From positions 187,674,043 through 187,738,042 of the forward strand of contig NC_091119.1 of assembly GCF_040183065.1 (NCBI RefSeq): a stretch of 64,000 nt of DNA, given 5' to 3'. The stretch is from Periplaneta americana. Taxonomy: Eukaryota > Arthropoda > Insecta > Blattodea > Blattidae. The translations under genes and the position numbers were made by a program. The notes below the pieces were generated by a model. That model was not told where the DNA came from. It saw only the letters and a program-made list of their open reading frames with translations, and did no database searches. Positions 35,521 to 45,909 of this stretch are shown here, in pieces (position 1 is the first letter of the stretch; the number at the start of each line of letters is the position of its first letter).

Positions 35521-36837
35521 CAAAGAATTCAACAATTTGATTTAGGTGAGAGTTACATGTATACAAGAGTTATTTACGAATTAAACAACAAAATACTATG
35601 AACTATTAATTAAACACTGAAATAAACTGTGTAGCAGATTTAAGCTAAAATACATAGAATGTTAATATATTTCAAATAATATTAGATAATAGAAAGAGAT
35701 TATTATGAGACAATTTTGAAAATACAGCACTATCAAGATGATGTCTAAAGAATGAAGTAACAATGTTCATCAGAAATGCGTGGTACAGAAAATGGAAAAA
35801 GCTTGTTGAAAATGCTAAAATCCAGTGATACATAATTATGTATATAAGTTCTAAAAAAGTATACTGTATGTTAAGTGATGGGTTTGGAGCACTGATATGC
35901 TAAGGCTCAAAATAAATATGGACTTAGATGTCAATAAATCTTATGTAATTGTAATCAATTAATACACATTGGAATTAAAATATTTTGCCGTATGTGATAC
36001 ATCTTTTGGAATTTATGCTTTACGGCTGAGGAAAATTATAATGTAGAACTACTATTAAATTATGACGTTAATAATATTGGCTAACATATTATTGCCAGCA
36101 GCCCTGCAGAAAGATGCCAGAGAAACTTGATGTAACTTACAATCAGGTAAATATTGTTTTGTGCGAGATCTTGCGTATTTGCTTGTTTTCCGCACAGAAC
36201 CAATACGCAGTAAGTGTGAAATACCACATTCAGTATTCCCAACGCAACACACACAACAATTTCCCTCTTCTTACCGCTTAAGCGCGACTTCATTTTACTG
36301 CTTTAGGCTTTTAACATATTATTTTTAGAGACATTTAACATAGTAATAATTATAAATTGGAAACATACCACTGCAATTTCACCTAAATTGCAATGTTAAT
36401 TATTGTTTTTAAATATTTGCAAAAATTAAGTAAAGTCTACTACTCTACGAAACTTATTGCATTCCTGATACAAGTAACATTAAGGAAGCCGTGAAAAAAT
36501 CAACGAGATTCCAGATGCCGATGTTATTACTGCAATATTTTATATAAATAATATTGTTAAAATATTAAAATGAAAAATAAATCATTACATAACCTTACCG
36601 TTTGTTTTAAGTTCGCATTTATAGACTGAGGGGGGGGGGGGAAGACAGACGTATATCACGGCCTGCTGGAGTATAGTAAACACAGAAAACATTTTACAGC
36701 AACAATGTTGAAGAAAGATATTTTGGTGTTCCGAAGTTGGCGTCATTAAACAGAAACCAACATGGAGATTTCATTGCAACTAATTAGAAATTCGTCTTTC
36801 AGGTATGTAATAAACGATCTTCGCACAAAATAATGTA
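35521..36837. other. Unassigned; G homopolymer
   Basis: AT-rich. A 65-bp segment at 35778-35842 recurs at 40867-40932 (GGTACAGAAAATGGAAAAAG). A run of 12 G lies at about 36631-36643. No gene recognised. Confidence 0.45.
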
Positions 36838-36957
36838 CGATACACGAGCGGTATGTTTGTTTTCATGTTCTCGGAAATTAAAAAAGCTCAACTACGTTTC
36901 GCTTTTTCAATCTTTTCCTCCAACATGAAAACGTCAACATACCGCTCTTGTAACGTA
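36838..36957. mobile_element. Short foldback repeat
   Basis: ACGAGCGGTATGTTTG and TTTTCATGTT on the left are mirrored by AACATGAAAA and CAACATACCGCTCTTG on the right around a ~50-bp loop. Compatible with a small MITE or foldback element. Only one copy in the window. Confidence 0.6.
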
Positions 36958-37209
36958 TATTACTATTGTAGGCTACTTGGAAACCTATACCTACAATATG
37001 TTTTTTAATTAAAATTGCAACTTACACTGGTGTATGTCGATTTGATTTTTTTCTGTATGAATTATTGTAATGGGAAGAATACCTATGTATTTTTTTTTCC
37101 AAGCGAACAGATGTTCCGTAAGTTGTCAATAAATGATCAAAAAAGGTTTGTGGAAACTGACTTGTGTCACTTTTCCCGAGCACTACAAATATTATCCATA
37201 GGTACATTA

Positions 37210-38482
37210 CTTACTTACTTACTTACTTACAAATGGCTTTTAAGGAACCCGAAGGTTCATTGCCGCCCTCACATAAGCCCGCCATCGGTCCCTATCCTGT
37301 GCAAGATTAATCCAGTCTCTATCATCATACCCCACCTCCCTCAAATCCATTTTAATATTATCCTCCCATCTACGTCTCGGCCTCCCTAAAGGTCTTTTTC
37401 CCTCCGGTCTCCCAACTAACACTCTATATGCATTTCTGGATTCGCCCATACGTGCTACATGCCCTGATCATCTCAAACGTCTGGATTTTAAGTTCCTAAT
37501 TATGTCAGGTGAAGAATACAATGCGTGCAGTTCTGTGTTTAACTTTCTCCATTCTCCTGTAACTTCATCCCGCTTAGCCCCAAATATTTTCCTAAGCACC
37601 TTATTCTCAAACACCCTTAACCTATGTACCTCTCTCAGAGTGAGAGTCCAAGTTTCACTTCCATAAAGAACAACCGGTAATATAACTGTTTTATAAATTC
37701 TAACTTTCTGATTTTTGGACAGCAGACTGGATGATAAGACTGGATGATGATAAGATAATTATTGGGGATCATCAGTGCGGTTTTCGGTGTAATAGATCGA
37801 CTATTGATCAGATTTTTTGTATTCGACAGATAATGGAGAAAAAATGGGAGTATAAGGGTACAGTACATCAGTTATTCATAGATTTCAAAAAGGCATATGA
37901 CTCGGTTAAGAAGGAAGTATTATATGATATTCTTATTGAATTTGGTATTCCCAAGAAACTAGTTCGATTAATTAAAATGTGTCTCAGTGAAACATACATC
38001 AGAGTCCGTATAGGTCAGTTTCTATCTGATCCTTTTCCACTTCAATGCGGGCTAAAGCAGGGAGATGCACTATCACCTTTACTTTTTAACTTCGCTCTAG
38101 AATATGCCATTAGGAAAGTTCAGGATAACAGGCAGGGTTTGGAATTGAACGAGTTACATCAGCTTCTTGTCTATGCAGATGACGTGAATATGTTAGAAGA
38201 AAATACACAAACTGTTAGGCAAAACACGGAAATTTTACTTGAAGCAAGTAAAGCGATCGGTTTGGAAGTAAAGCCCGAAAAGACAAAGTATATGATTATG
38301 TCTCGTGACCAGAATATTGTACGAAATGGAAATATAAAAATTGGAGATTTATCCTTCGAAGAGGTGGAAAAATTCAAATATCTTGGAGCAACAGTAACAA
38401 ATATAAATGACACTCGGGAGGAAATTAAACGCAGAATAAATATGGGAAATGCGTGTTATTATTCGGTTGAGAAGCTCTTATC
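37210..38482 (-). mobile_element. LINE-P copy 5 with 5' inversion (twin priming)
   Basis: 16-bp duplication ATCCATAGGTACATTA at 37194-37209 and 38483-38498 bounds it. The AAGT/TTAC tail is at 37207-37230. 37232-37738 is minus-sense LINE-P from the C-terminus back to the SLLSK region. 37731-38482 is plus-sense and carries the upstream part from the FRCNRST region to EKLLSS. The two pieces are adjacent in the parent element and meet head to head. Confidence 0.93.
37240..37734 (-). pseudogene. 3' coding segment of LINE-P copy 5
   Basis: Minus-sense remainder. A 69-residue frame (37240-37449) runs from [20 protein letters not shown] to MNLRVP. Further 5', the DEVTGEWRK and [12 protein letters not shown] codons are broken by a two-base loss near 37540 (a family GTGTT repeat shortened) and a changed codon at TGATCA near 37465. 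In the parent RT this region follows the thumb and ends the protein. Confidence 0.85.
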
Positions 38483-38501
38483 ATCCATAGGTACATTATA
38501 G
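37731..38501 (+). pseudogene. Inverted reverse transcriptase segment of LINE-P copy 5
   Basis: This 256-residue open frame is the best-preserved RT core in the window. It has [14 protein letters not shown] (residues 16-29), domain [10 protein letters not shown] (49-57, catalytic Asp 51), domain [11 protein letters not shown] (110-119), domain C YADD (148-151, catalytic pair), domain [14 protein letters not shown], domain E FKYLGATV, and it ends in [10 protein letters not shown] where the inverted piece stops. It has no internal stop but is cut off from its thumb and C-terminus, which lie on the other strand, and it lacks an endonuclease. An active protein is not expected. Confidence 0.9.
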
Positions 38502-39212
38502 TTAAAAATTCGAAATGCCTTGTTTGTAATACAAACTTGCAAACTAAATCTAAAATAACTACGAATAATGGTATATTATTACAGAAATACTAAAGTTATA
38601 CAAAATGACTACACAAACTATAATTAGTCTACGTAAAGTAAATATGAACTCACTGTTAATACCAACTATATAGGCCTACAACTAAAACAATATAATATAC
38701 TGCACATGGCTATTATAATATTATATAAATCAACGTTGCAGTCTATATAATAAACAAACAAACGAACGAAACAAAGTCGTATAAACTGGCTAACAGTCAT
38801 TATTACAATGCAGGGAGTGAATTTGACACTCCCGTACAAAATATAAAATGTAATAAACATAAAAGGCTCACACAATTTAACCTAACCTAATTATTACTTT
38901 GGATAATAACCTGTTACCTTTGTTCCATGGAGAATTCCCCACAGGTATGACGTAAACAAAAACACAACAAAAGAAAAAAGTGAGTATTCAGAATGGGAGA
39001 GGTATTGTCCGTTAATGGGATCGATTGTAGGGAGGAGTTAATTGTATGTTATTGTCGGGGCGGTAAGTTTTGTTTACATTGTGTCATTAGTTTAGGACGC
39101 TAATTACGATATTGCGAACAGGTTTTTGCAGTACTGCCCGATGCCTTGTACCCTGAGAGGCAGGCAACACGCCGGAATATACGATGCGTTTACCCTATGA
39201 TCAGTTTCGAAA
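38499..39212. other. No feature recognised
   Basis: AT-rich; small spurious frames only. Confidence 0.45.
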
Positions 39213-39372
39213 TCTCCCATTGCGGCAGCCAATTACGTTGCAAGTCGTCTACGTTTAAACATGTGCGTCTTGTCATTCGCTGTTGATTTCGTTATAGACT
39301 CCCTAAGGTTCTATAGATACTGGGTATAATCGTCCGCCATTTTCGTTCTTTCCTTGCCGTTTGCAGCAAGCA
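39213..39372 (+). mobile_element. MITE-T, divergent partial copy
   Basis: GGCAGCCAATTACGTTGCAA, TACGTTTAAACATGTGCGTC and CCGCCATTTTCGTTCTTTCC align with the first ~180 bp of MITE-T. It is clearly older than the other copies. Confidence 0.7.
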
Positions 39373-39447
39373 GACGAGAATTTACAACAGTACAAATTTT
39401 AATTCCGCGCTCTTTTAGGTGTATTTGTTTAAAATATTAATAATAAT

Positions 39448-40409
39448 AATACTTACTTACTTACAAATGGCTTTTAAGGAACCCGAAGGTTCATTGCCGC
39501 CCTCACATAAGCCCGCCATCTGTCCCTATCCTGTGCAAGATTAATCCAGTCTCTATCATCATATCCCACCTCCCTCAAATCCATTTTAATATTATCCTCC
39601 CATCTACGTCTCGGCCTCCCCAAAGGTCTTTTTCCCTCCGGTCTCCCAACTAACACTCTATAATTATGCATTTCTGGATTCGCCCATACGTGCTACATGC
39701 CCTGCCCATCTCAAACGTCTGGATTTAATGTTCCTAATTATGTCAGCTGATACAATGCGTGCAGTTCTGCGTTGTGTAACTTTCTCCATTCTCCTGTAAC
39801 TTCATCCCGCTTAGCCCCAAATATTTTCCTAAGCACCTTATTCTCAAACACCCTTAACCTATGTTCCTCTCTCAGAGTGAGAGTCCAAGTTTCACAACCA
39901 TACAAAACAACCGGTAATATAACTGTTTTATAAATTCTAACTTTCAGATTTTTTGACAGCAGACTAGATGATAAAAGCTTCTCAACCGAATAATAACACG
40001 CATTTCCCGTATTTATTCTGCGTTTAATTTCCTCCCGAGTGTCATTTATATTTGTTACTGTTGCTCCAAGATATTTGAATTTTTCCACCCCTTCGAAGGA
40101 TAAATCTCCATTTTTTATAGTTCCATTCCGTACAATATTCTGGTCACGAGACATAATCATATACTTCGTCTTTTCGGGATTTACTTCCAAACCGATCGCT
40201 TTACTTGCTTCCAGTAAAATTCCCGTGTTTTCCCTAATCGTTTGTGGATTTTCTCCTAACATATTCACGTCATCCGCATAGACAAGAAGCTGATGTAACC
40301 CCTTCAATTCCAAACCCTGTCTGTTATCCTGAACTTTCCTAATGGCATATTCTAGAGCGAAGTTAAAAAGTAAAGGTGATTGTGCATCTCCTTGCTTTAG
40401 CCCTCAGTG
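39448..40409 (-). mobile_element. LINE-P copy 6, 5'-truncated
   Basis: Short TTAC tail at 39449-39464, then minus-sense LINE-P back to the KQGD codons, where it meets an AAT run. AAT units on both sides may be the target duplication. Confidence 0.9.
39474..40313 (-). pseudogene. Reverse transcriptase pseudogene of LINE-P copy 6
   Basis: The main frame (39738-40313, 191 residues) begins at ELKGLHQLL and contains [60 protein letters not shown] and [10 protein letters not shown] six-base loss plus shift near 39750 removes the SSPDIIRN codons, and a small insertion at 39661 (AATT) separates the last frame (39474-39671) ending MNLRVP. Same thumb and C-terminal region as the other copies; inactive. 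Confidence 0.88.
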
Positions 40410-40410
40410 A

Positions 40411-40476
<66 letters not shown>
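40411..40476. repeat. (AAT)n microsatellite
   Basis: Pure AAT run of about 22 units next to the 5' end of LINE-P copy 6. Confidence 0.95.
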
Positions 40477-40559
40477 CTTAGAGCCATGCAGCTGGATACT
40501 CCGGTAATTAAACCTTCAACAAATAGTGCAACATTTGATCCACATACATTAACATTATA

Positions 40560-40850
40560 GTCAACAATTGATTTCGTAAAATTTACTCTGTCACACGTTA
40601 AAAGTGTTAAAATTGTTTAAAAGGTATTTACCTTCGACAGACGGCCCGTTTCGACGCTATTTGTCGTCGTCTTCAGTGTCTCTTGAACCACTGCTGATTT
40701 TGGCTCTGCGATGTGCAGTTGTCGATGGTAGGGGTGGGGGTGTGTAGCTCCTATGGTGGGGGTTGGTTGTCTGTATGCTATGACGTACTATGACGTCAAA
40801 CAATGTGTGCGTATGGAACTGATTTCGTTAGGTATACAAAAGCTATCTCA
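40560..40850 (-). mobile_element. Possible retroelement terminal segment (Penelope-like?)
   Basis: The minus strand carries GACACTGAAGACGACGACAA, TAGCGTCGAAACGGGCC and GTCTGTCGAAGGTAAATACC. The CTGAAGA...CGAAAC phrase is reminiscent of terminal regions of Penelope-like elements, some of which hold hammerhead ribozymes. No RT or GIY-YIG coding seen. Assignment tentative. Confidence 0.35.
40636..40680 (-). ncRNA. Candidate minimal hammerhead ribozyme fold
   Basis: Minus strand, 45 nt. GACA pairs TGTC (stem I, 4 bp). Core CUGAAGA. After one bulged C, GACG pairs CGTC (stem II) with loop ACAAATAG. Core GAAA. Stem III pairs CGG with CCG (tiny loop). The cleavage triplet is GUC. All core positions are present; the bulged C after the first core strand is the defect. 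Read by eye only; activity unknown. Confidence 0.35.
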
Positions 40851-41216
40851 ACATTCACTTAGTTTCTCACATTTCAGAAATGCATGGTACAGAAAATGGA
40901 AAAAGCTTGTTGAAAATGCTAAAGTCCAGTGATACATATGTATGTAAACTCAAAATTACCGTTCTTCTGCAGTTCTTTGCTTAAACCCGTACTTCTTAAC
41001 TTACTGGCACATTTCTTAGTTTTCTCTCTTCGTTTTTCACATTCACCCACACGTCTTCACTTCTTTATTCGTAAATCTGCGCTACGTAGAGCATTTCTTT
41101 ACTTTGCACCCTAATTCTTCTCATTCTTCCATACATTTTACTTAATTTCGTAGCACTTACTCGTATTTACCTTTATACGAGTAGCAAAACATCGGTAAGG
41201 TACGCCGAAAGCAAAT
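40851..41216. other. Unassigned
   Basis: Includes the 65-bp segment shared with 35778-35842. No gene recognised. Confidence 0.4.
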
Positions 41217-42754
41217 AAATCTCTGTAGTTGAAGTCCATTTATTTTTTGAAGAGTTCGGACCTCAACTTTATTCTAAGAACAATTTTAATGAGAGGAGAA
41301 TACTTTTATTCTACCCATAAATCTCTGTAGTTGAAGTCCATTTATTTTTTGAAGAGTTCGGACCTCAACTTTATTCTAAGAACAATTTTATTGAGAGGAG
41401 AATACTTTTATTCTACCCATAAATCTCTGTAGTTGAAGTCCATTTATTTTTTGAAGAGTTCGGACCTCAACTTTATTCTAAGAACAATTTTAATGAGAGG
41501 AGAATACTTTTATTCTACCCATAAATCTCTGTAGTTGAAGTCCATTTATTTTTTGAAGAGTTCGGACCTCAACTTTATTCTAAGAACAATTTTAATGAGA
41601 GGAGAATACTTTTATTCTACCCATAAATCTCTGTAGTTGAAGTCCATTTATTTTTTGAAGAGTTCGGACCTCAACTTTATTCTAAGAACAATTTTAATGA
41701 GAGGAGAATACTTTTATTCTACCCATAAATCTCTGTAGTTGAAGTCCATTTATTTTTTGAAGAGTTCGGACCTCAACTTTATTCTAAGAACAATTTTAAT
41801 GAGAGGAGAATACTTTTATTCTACCCATAAATCTCTGTAGTTGAAGTCCATTTATTTTTTGAAGAGTTCGGACCTCAACTTTATTCTAAGAACAATTTTA
41901 ATGAGAGGAGAATACTTTTATTCTACCCATAAATCTCTGTAGTTGAAGTCCATTTATTTTTTGAAGAGTTCGGACCTCAACTTTATTCTAAGAACAATTT
42001 TAATGAGAGGAGAATACTTTTATTCTACCCATAAATCTCTGTAGTTGAAGTCCATTTATTTTTTGAAGAGTTCGGACCTCAACTTTATTCTAAGAACAAT
42101 TTTAATGAGAGGAGAATACTTTTATTCTACCCATAAATCTCTGTAGTTGAAGTCCATTTATTTTTTGAAGAGTTCGGACCTCAACTTTATTCTAAGAACA
42201 ATTTTAATGAGAGGAGAATACTTTTATTCTACCCATAAATCTCTGTAGTTGAAGTCCATTTATTTTTTGAAGAGTTCGGACCTCAACTTTATTCTAAGAA
42301 CAATTTTAATGAGAGGAGAATACTTTTATTCTACCCATAAATCTCTGTAGTTGAAGTCCATTTATTTTTTGAAGAGTTCGGACCTCAACTTTATTCTAAG
42401 AACAATTTTAATGAGAGGAGAATACTTTTATTCTACCCATAAATCTCTGTAGTTGAAGTCCATTTATTTTTTGAAGAGTTCGGACCTCAACTTTATTCTA
42501 AGAACAATTTTTATGAGAGGAGAATACTTTTATTCTACCCATAAATCTCTGTAGTTGAAGTCCATTTATTTTTTTAAGAGTTCGGACCTCAACTTTATTC
42601 TAAGAACAATTTTAATGAGAGGAGAATACTTTTATTCTACCCATAAATCTCTGTAGTTGAAGTCCATTTATTTTTTGAAGAGTTCGGACCTCAACTTTAT
42701 TCTAAGAACAATTTTAATGAGAGGAGAATACTTATATTCTACCCATAAATCTAT
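41217..42754. repeat. 102-bp satellite array, ~15 nearly identical copies
   Basis: Unit starts AAATCTCTGTAGTTGAAGTC and includes AGAGTTCGGACCTCAAC and AGGAGAATACTTTTATTC. The period is exactly 102 bp (unit starts at 41217, 41319 and so on). Only a handful of substitutions are visible over 15 units (for example near 41392, 42509, 42574 and 42733). Each unit holds an imperfect 10-bp inverted repeat, GTTGAAGTCC against GGACCTCAAC. Confidence 0.97.
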
Positions 42755-43192
42755 TTTCCTTAATTTTATGTTTTTTTTCGTAACTTTAAGAATTCATATT
42801 GGATATTGTGTTGCGAAGTAAACTAAAACAATGCTGTATCGGTAGGTATCATATTTTAAATTCTCCCCTGCCACATCATGCTTTGTAGATAGAATTTTTT
42901 TCTCAGTATAAACACTGTCTAACTGAATATCGTAAGAGGTTTATGTCTCAATCCCTAATGAAATATATTGTTCTATATTGCAACAAGTGCAACCATGAAG
43001 GAAGGTGAAAATAATAGTACATATATTTTCTTTATGTTGGTAACTGTATATTCATTGCAAATATGTGTACTGTACTGCAATGCTGCAACACACTGAGTTG
43101 TGTATATTGTAAATAAACGTGGTAACTTAATGTGAAATGTAAGCAGTAGCTGGTTTAATATTTTAAAGTGCATTCACGGAACTCTAGAAATA
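42755..43192. other. No feature recognised
   Basis: AT-rich spacer between the satellite and Mar-C. Confidence 0.45.
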
Positions 43193-43343
43193 CAGGGTGA
43201 GTCAGGTGGAAAGGTACATGGTTTGAGGAGTGATAATATTGGTGATTCTGAACAAAAAAGTTAATATAAGCATATATCTTGTTATTAACGGTTTCGGAGA
43301 AAACTAATAGAAACAATGACGAACATGAAAAGTGCAGATGTTA

Positions 43344-43960
43344 GAGTCCACGGCAATTCGGAAGGCGGGTTGTCTGCTAGAATTTGCGTCGAGAGAGACA
43401 GATAGAGAGAGCAAGGCAGCGTACAACATTGCCACATCGTACTTCACGCACGTGCATTACAAATAGCGCAGGAGAGAATTTAAATTATCAAAAGACAATA
43501 ATGACCTTAGCCGTTGATTACTGTAAGTATGACACCAAACAAACCCTCTTTCCTTCACTAACAATATTCTTTGCACGTTTCTCAATCCCACACCACATGC
43601 TTCTGCAGTCGTTTCTTGCACGTTGGCAACGTTGCTGCCAGCATCAAGATGGCCGGCAGCGTTCTGCTCGTTAACGTTTTTGTAATAATTATACACCTTA
43701 AACACTATTTTCCGCGCCTGCCTGTGTAATACTTGTGTTTTTACAGTCTCTTCTTCCATTTATTTACCTTACATACACATAGTAAATGTTAGTTTTACTT
43801 ATTCAATGTTTTGAAACACTCGCACGTGAACAAACGAACTCAGGAAGTGCTTGTTATAGACTGATTCTGATTGGTTCTCCTGTTCAAGCTTGTGACGTCA
43901 CATGCCATACAGGCTACGGCGCATCTAGTAGCCACCCGCCTTCCGAATTGCCGTCTAGTC
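43344..43960 (-). mobile_element. Mar-B copy 1, 617 bp, with N-terminal transposase fragment
   Basis: Inverted ends share ACGGCAATTCGGAAGGCGG; TA precedes the left end (43342-43343). The minus-strand frame 43457-43759 (100 residues) starts MEEETVKTQVLHRQARK and contains ETTAEACGVGLRNVQRIL, a helix-turn-helix typical of the DNA-binding start of IS630/Tc1/mariner transposases. The catalytic domain is absent. Copy 2 is at 62224-63941. The copy inserted into Mar-C, so it is younger than Mar-C. Confidence 0.8.
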
Positions 43961-43984
43961 AATTAAAACATTGTATCTTATTAT

Positions 43985-44930
43985 CTGTTTAATTGTGTAC
44001 TTTTTTACAGAACATGTTCAAAAACTCCACCGTCAACTTCAATGCACTTTGCAGCTCTTGTAGACAGTTACTGTGTTGCTGATCTGAGCTGATTCGGACA
44101 TTCCTTTACTTGAGCACAAGCATTTAAAATGCGAGCGAGAAGTTCCTCCCTTGTTTCCACTTTGCGCTTGTAGACTTCGCTCTTAAGCCAACCCCCGCAC
44201 AGTAATCCAATGGAGTAAGGTCTGGTGACCTCGGTGGCCAAGAAATGACTACTGCAACCGAGCCAGGATACGTTTCATTGATCCTACTACAACCCAATTT
44301 CGTGTTTGTTGTGTCCGTATGTGAGTGCTGATGAAGGACATGACACTGACGCCCGTGATTTTCATACGGATGTATATCAGATAGCTACTGTTAAGAACTG
44401 GGCATATGTTCATATATTTTTTTTTTGTTCAGAATCATCACTATTATCACCCCACACACCATGTACCTTTCCTCCTGATTCAGCCTTTATTTGGCTCAAA
44501 CGAATTTACCGCCAAATTCAGTTCTGGTTCTGGCTGTGTGAGGACAGTATATTGCACTGCCTTACATGTTGCTTATGGTCGTACCTATTGTATAGTCGAT
44601 GTTACAGTTAATCTTGCGGTTTATAAACCTGAAATACGCTCTCTAATTATAACACTGAACTTAACCAACAAATTCGGATTAAATGCAGATGTTTGTGGAG
44701 AATTTTTCGGATACTTCCCTTGTTAATATTCAGTAATAAACTAAGTTCGCTTACTATTATTCTCCTATTCTCTCGAACAAGAGCTTCAGAGCGTTCAATT
44801 GAATTTGGTGTGACAGTCTTGAACGCTCGCTCTGTTCGTGGATTGTCCTGTAGAGATGTTAGGCCCCACCGATACCTGGCACATTACTCCTCCACAACAG
44901 ATTTCCCTACGCGTGTCTCTCTATATAATG
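43985..44930 (-). pseudogene. Mariner-type transposase pseudogene of Mar-C
   Basis: A DDE transposase of the Tc1/mariner group would cut and paste the element at TA. The N-terminal helix-turn-helix region near 44700-44890 shows NPRTERAFKTVTPNSIE, ALVRENRRIIVSEL and INKGSIRKILH, as in paired-like DNA-binding domains of this group. The C-terminal part near 43990-44290 shows NETYPG, then WPPRSPDLTPLDY (third catalytic Asp region) after a frameshift, then GWLKSEVYKRKVETREELL, ending in VFEHVL. The first two catalytic Asp blocks are not visible. Several frame changes and stops; inactive. Confidence 0.75.
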
Positions 44931-45189
44931 TACTGCAACCATTTTGCAATGGATTTTAGCAGATGCATGCCCCTTTGCAGCAGTTAAAAAAGAATTACAG
45001 CACATTGTTCACTTTTGAGAGCATCCAATTTTCTCAGTTAGCTTTTATTTTTCAATTTATTTGGAGCAACAATGACAGGTATGCCAACTACACCTACCAA
45101 TAGAAAGCCTATAACCATTATTGCCAATACTCCTAAACCGAAATCCTGTTGATAGTCCTGTTGTACATAATAAGTCTCGACAGACTTTC

Positions 45190-45695
45190 ATTTGAATTAA
45201 CTATAATTGTAGATGCAAATTTTGTTTGGTTTTGCTTCCTTTTCGAGACAAAAATTGTTTTTTTTTTTATGAAACATTTCATAGCGTGTTTTGGGATAGC
45301 CATTGATTTAATTCCCAATATGCTCAGTCAATTTAAGAGAGCAATGTATTATGATAGTCCCGCGCCGTGGCGTCGCGGTCTAAGGCATCCCGCCTAGGAC
45401 TCGCGTTACGGAATGCGCGCTGGTTCGAGTCATCATGGGGGAAGAAATTTTCTCATGAAATTTCGGCCAGTGAATGGGACTAGTGCTCACCCAGCATCGT
45501 GATGCACTTGGGGAGCTACGATAGGTAGCGAAATCCGGTTGTGAATACCAGCTATAACGGCTGGGAGGATCATCGTGCTAACCACACGATACCTCCATTC
45601 TGGTTGGATGATCGTCCACCTCTGCTTCGGCATGTGGGCGTGAGGTCAGCAGCCGGCTGGTCGGTCTAGGCCCTTCACGGGCTGTAGCGCCACGG

Positions 45696-45739
<44 letters not shown>

Positions 45740-45905
45740 GATAAATGATTGAAAGAATTTTAGTTTTGTCCATAAAATGTGCAAAATTTGATCCGGACAA
45801 ATGTGGTAGGCCTATTTAAATTTTTTTTGCAGGAACAAAAGTTACATTTTTTTCGGTTCAAAATTCTGCACATTTAAAGAGCAAAAGTAAGTTTATTTCA
45901 ATCGT
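45190..45905 (+). repeat. Repeat W copy 2, interrupted by SINE-D
   Basis: 45190-45346 and 45744-45905 together match repeat W copy 1 (31740-32110): GCCATTGATTTAATTCCCAA before the SINE, AAATTTGATCCGGA and TTTTTTTCGG after it. The uninterrupted copy serves as the empty site. Confidence 0.8.
45357..45733 (+). mobile_element. SINE-D, tRNA-derived, with 10-bp target duplication
   Basis: Head with box A TGGCGTCGCGGTCTAAGGC and box B GGTTCGAGTC, reminiscent of a leucine-type tRNA. It has a ~270-bp body and an (ATT)n tail (45697-45733). TATTATGATA at 45347-45356 and 45734-45743 is the target duplication, present once in repeat W copy 1. Confidence 0.93.
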
Positions 45906-45909
45906 TTAT

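Larger units (their letters stand above)
43193..44960 (-). mobile_element. Mar-C, decayed mariner-type element holding Mar-B
   Basis: Left end CAGGGTGAGTCAGGTGG after TA (43191-43192). The matching right end was not found. Transposase relics on the minus strand are at 43985-44280 (C-terminal part) and 44690-44930 (N-terminal part). The sequence between 44300 and 44690 is unrecognised, so the core is lost or replaced. Mar-B copy 1 (43344-43960) sits inside. Confidence 0.75.

Noticed and set aside
41217..42754. CRISPR-like or coding tandem repeat
   Set aside because: Entire 102-bp unit is repeated without spacers and every frame contains stops.
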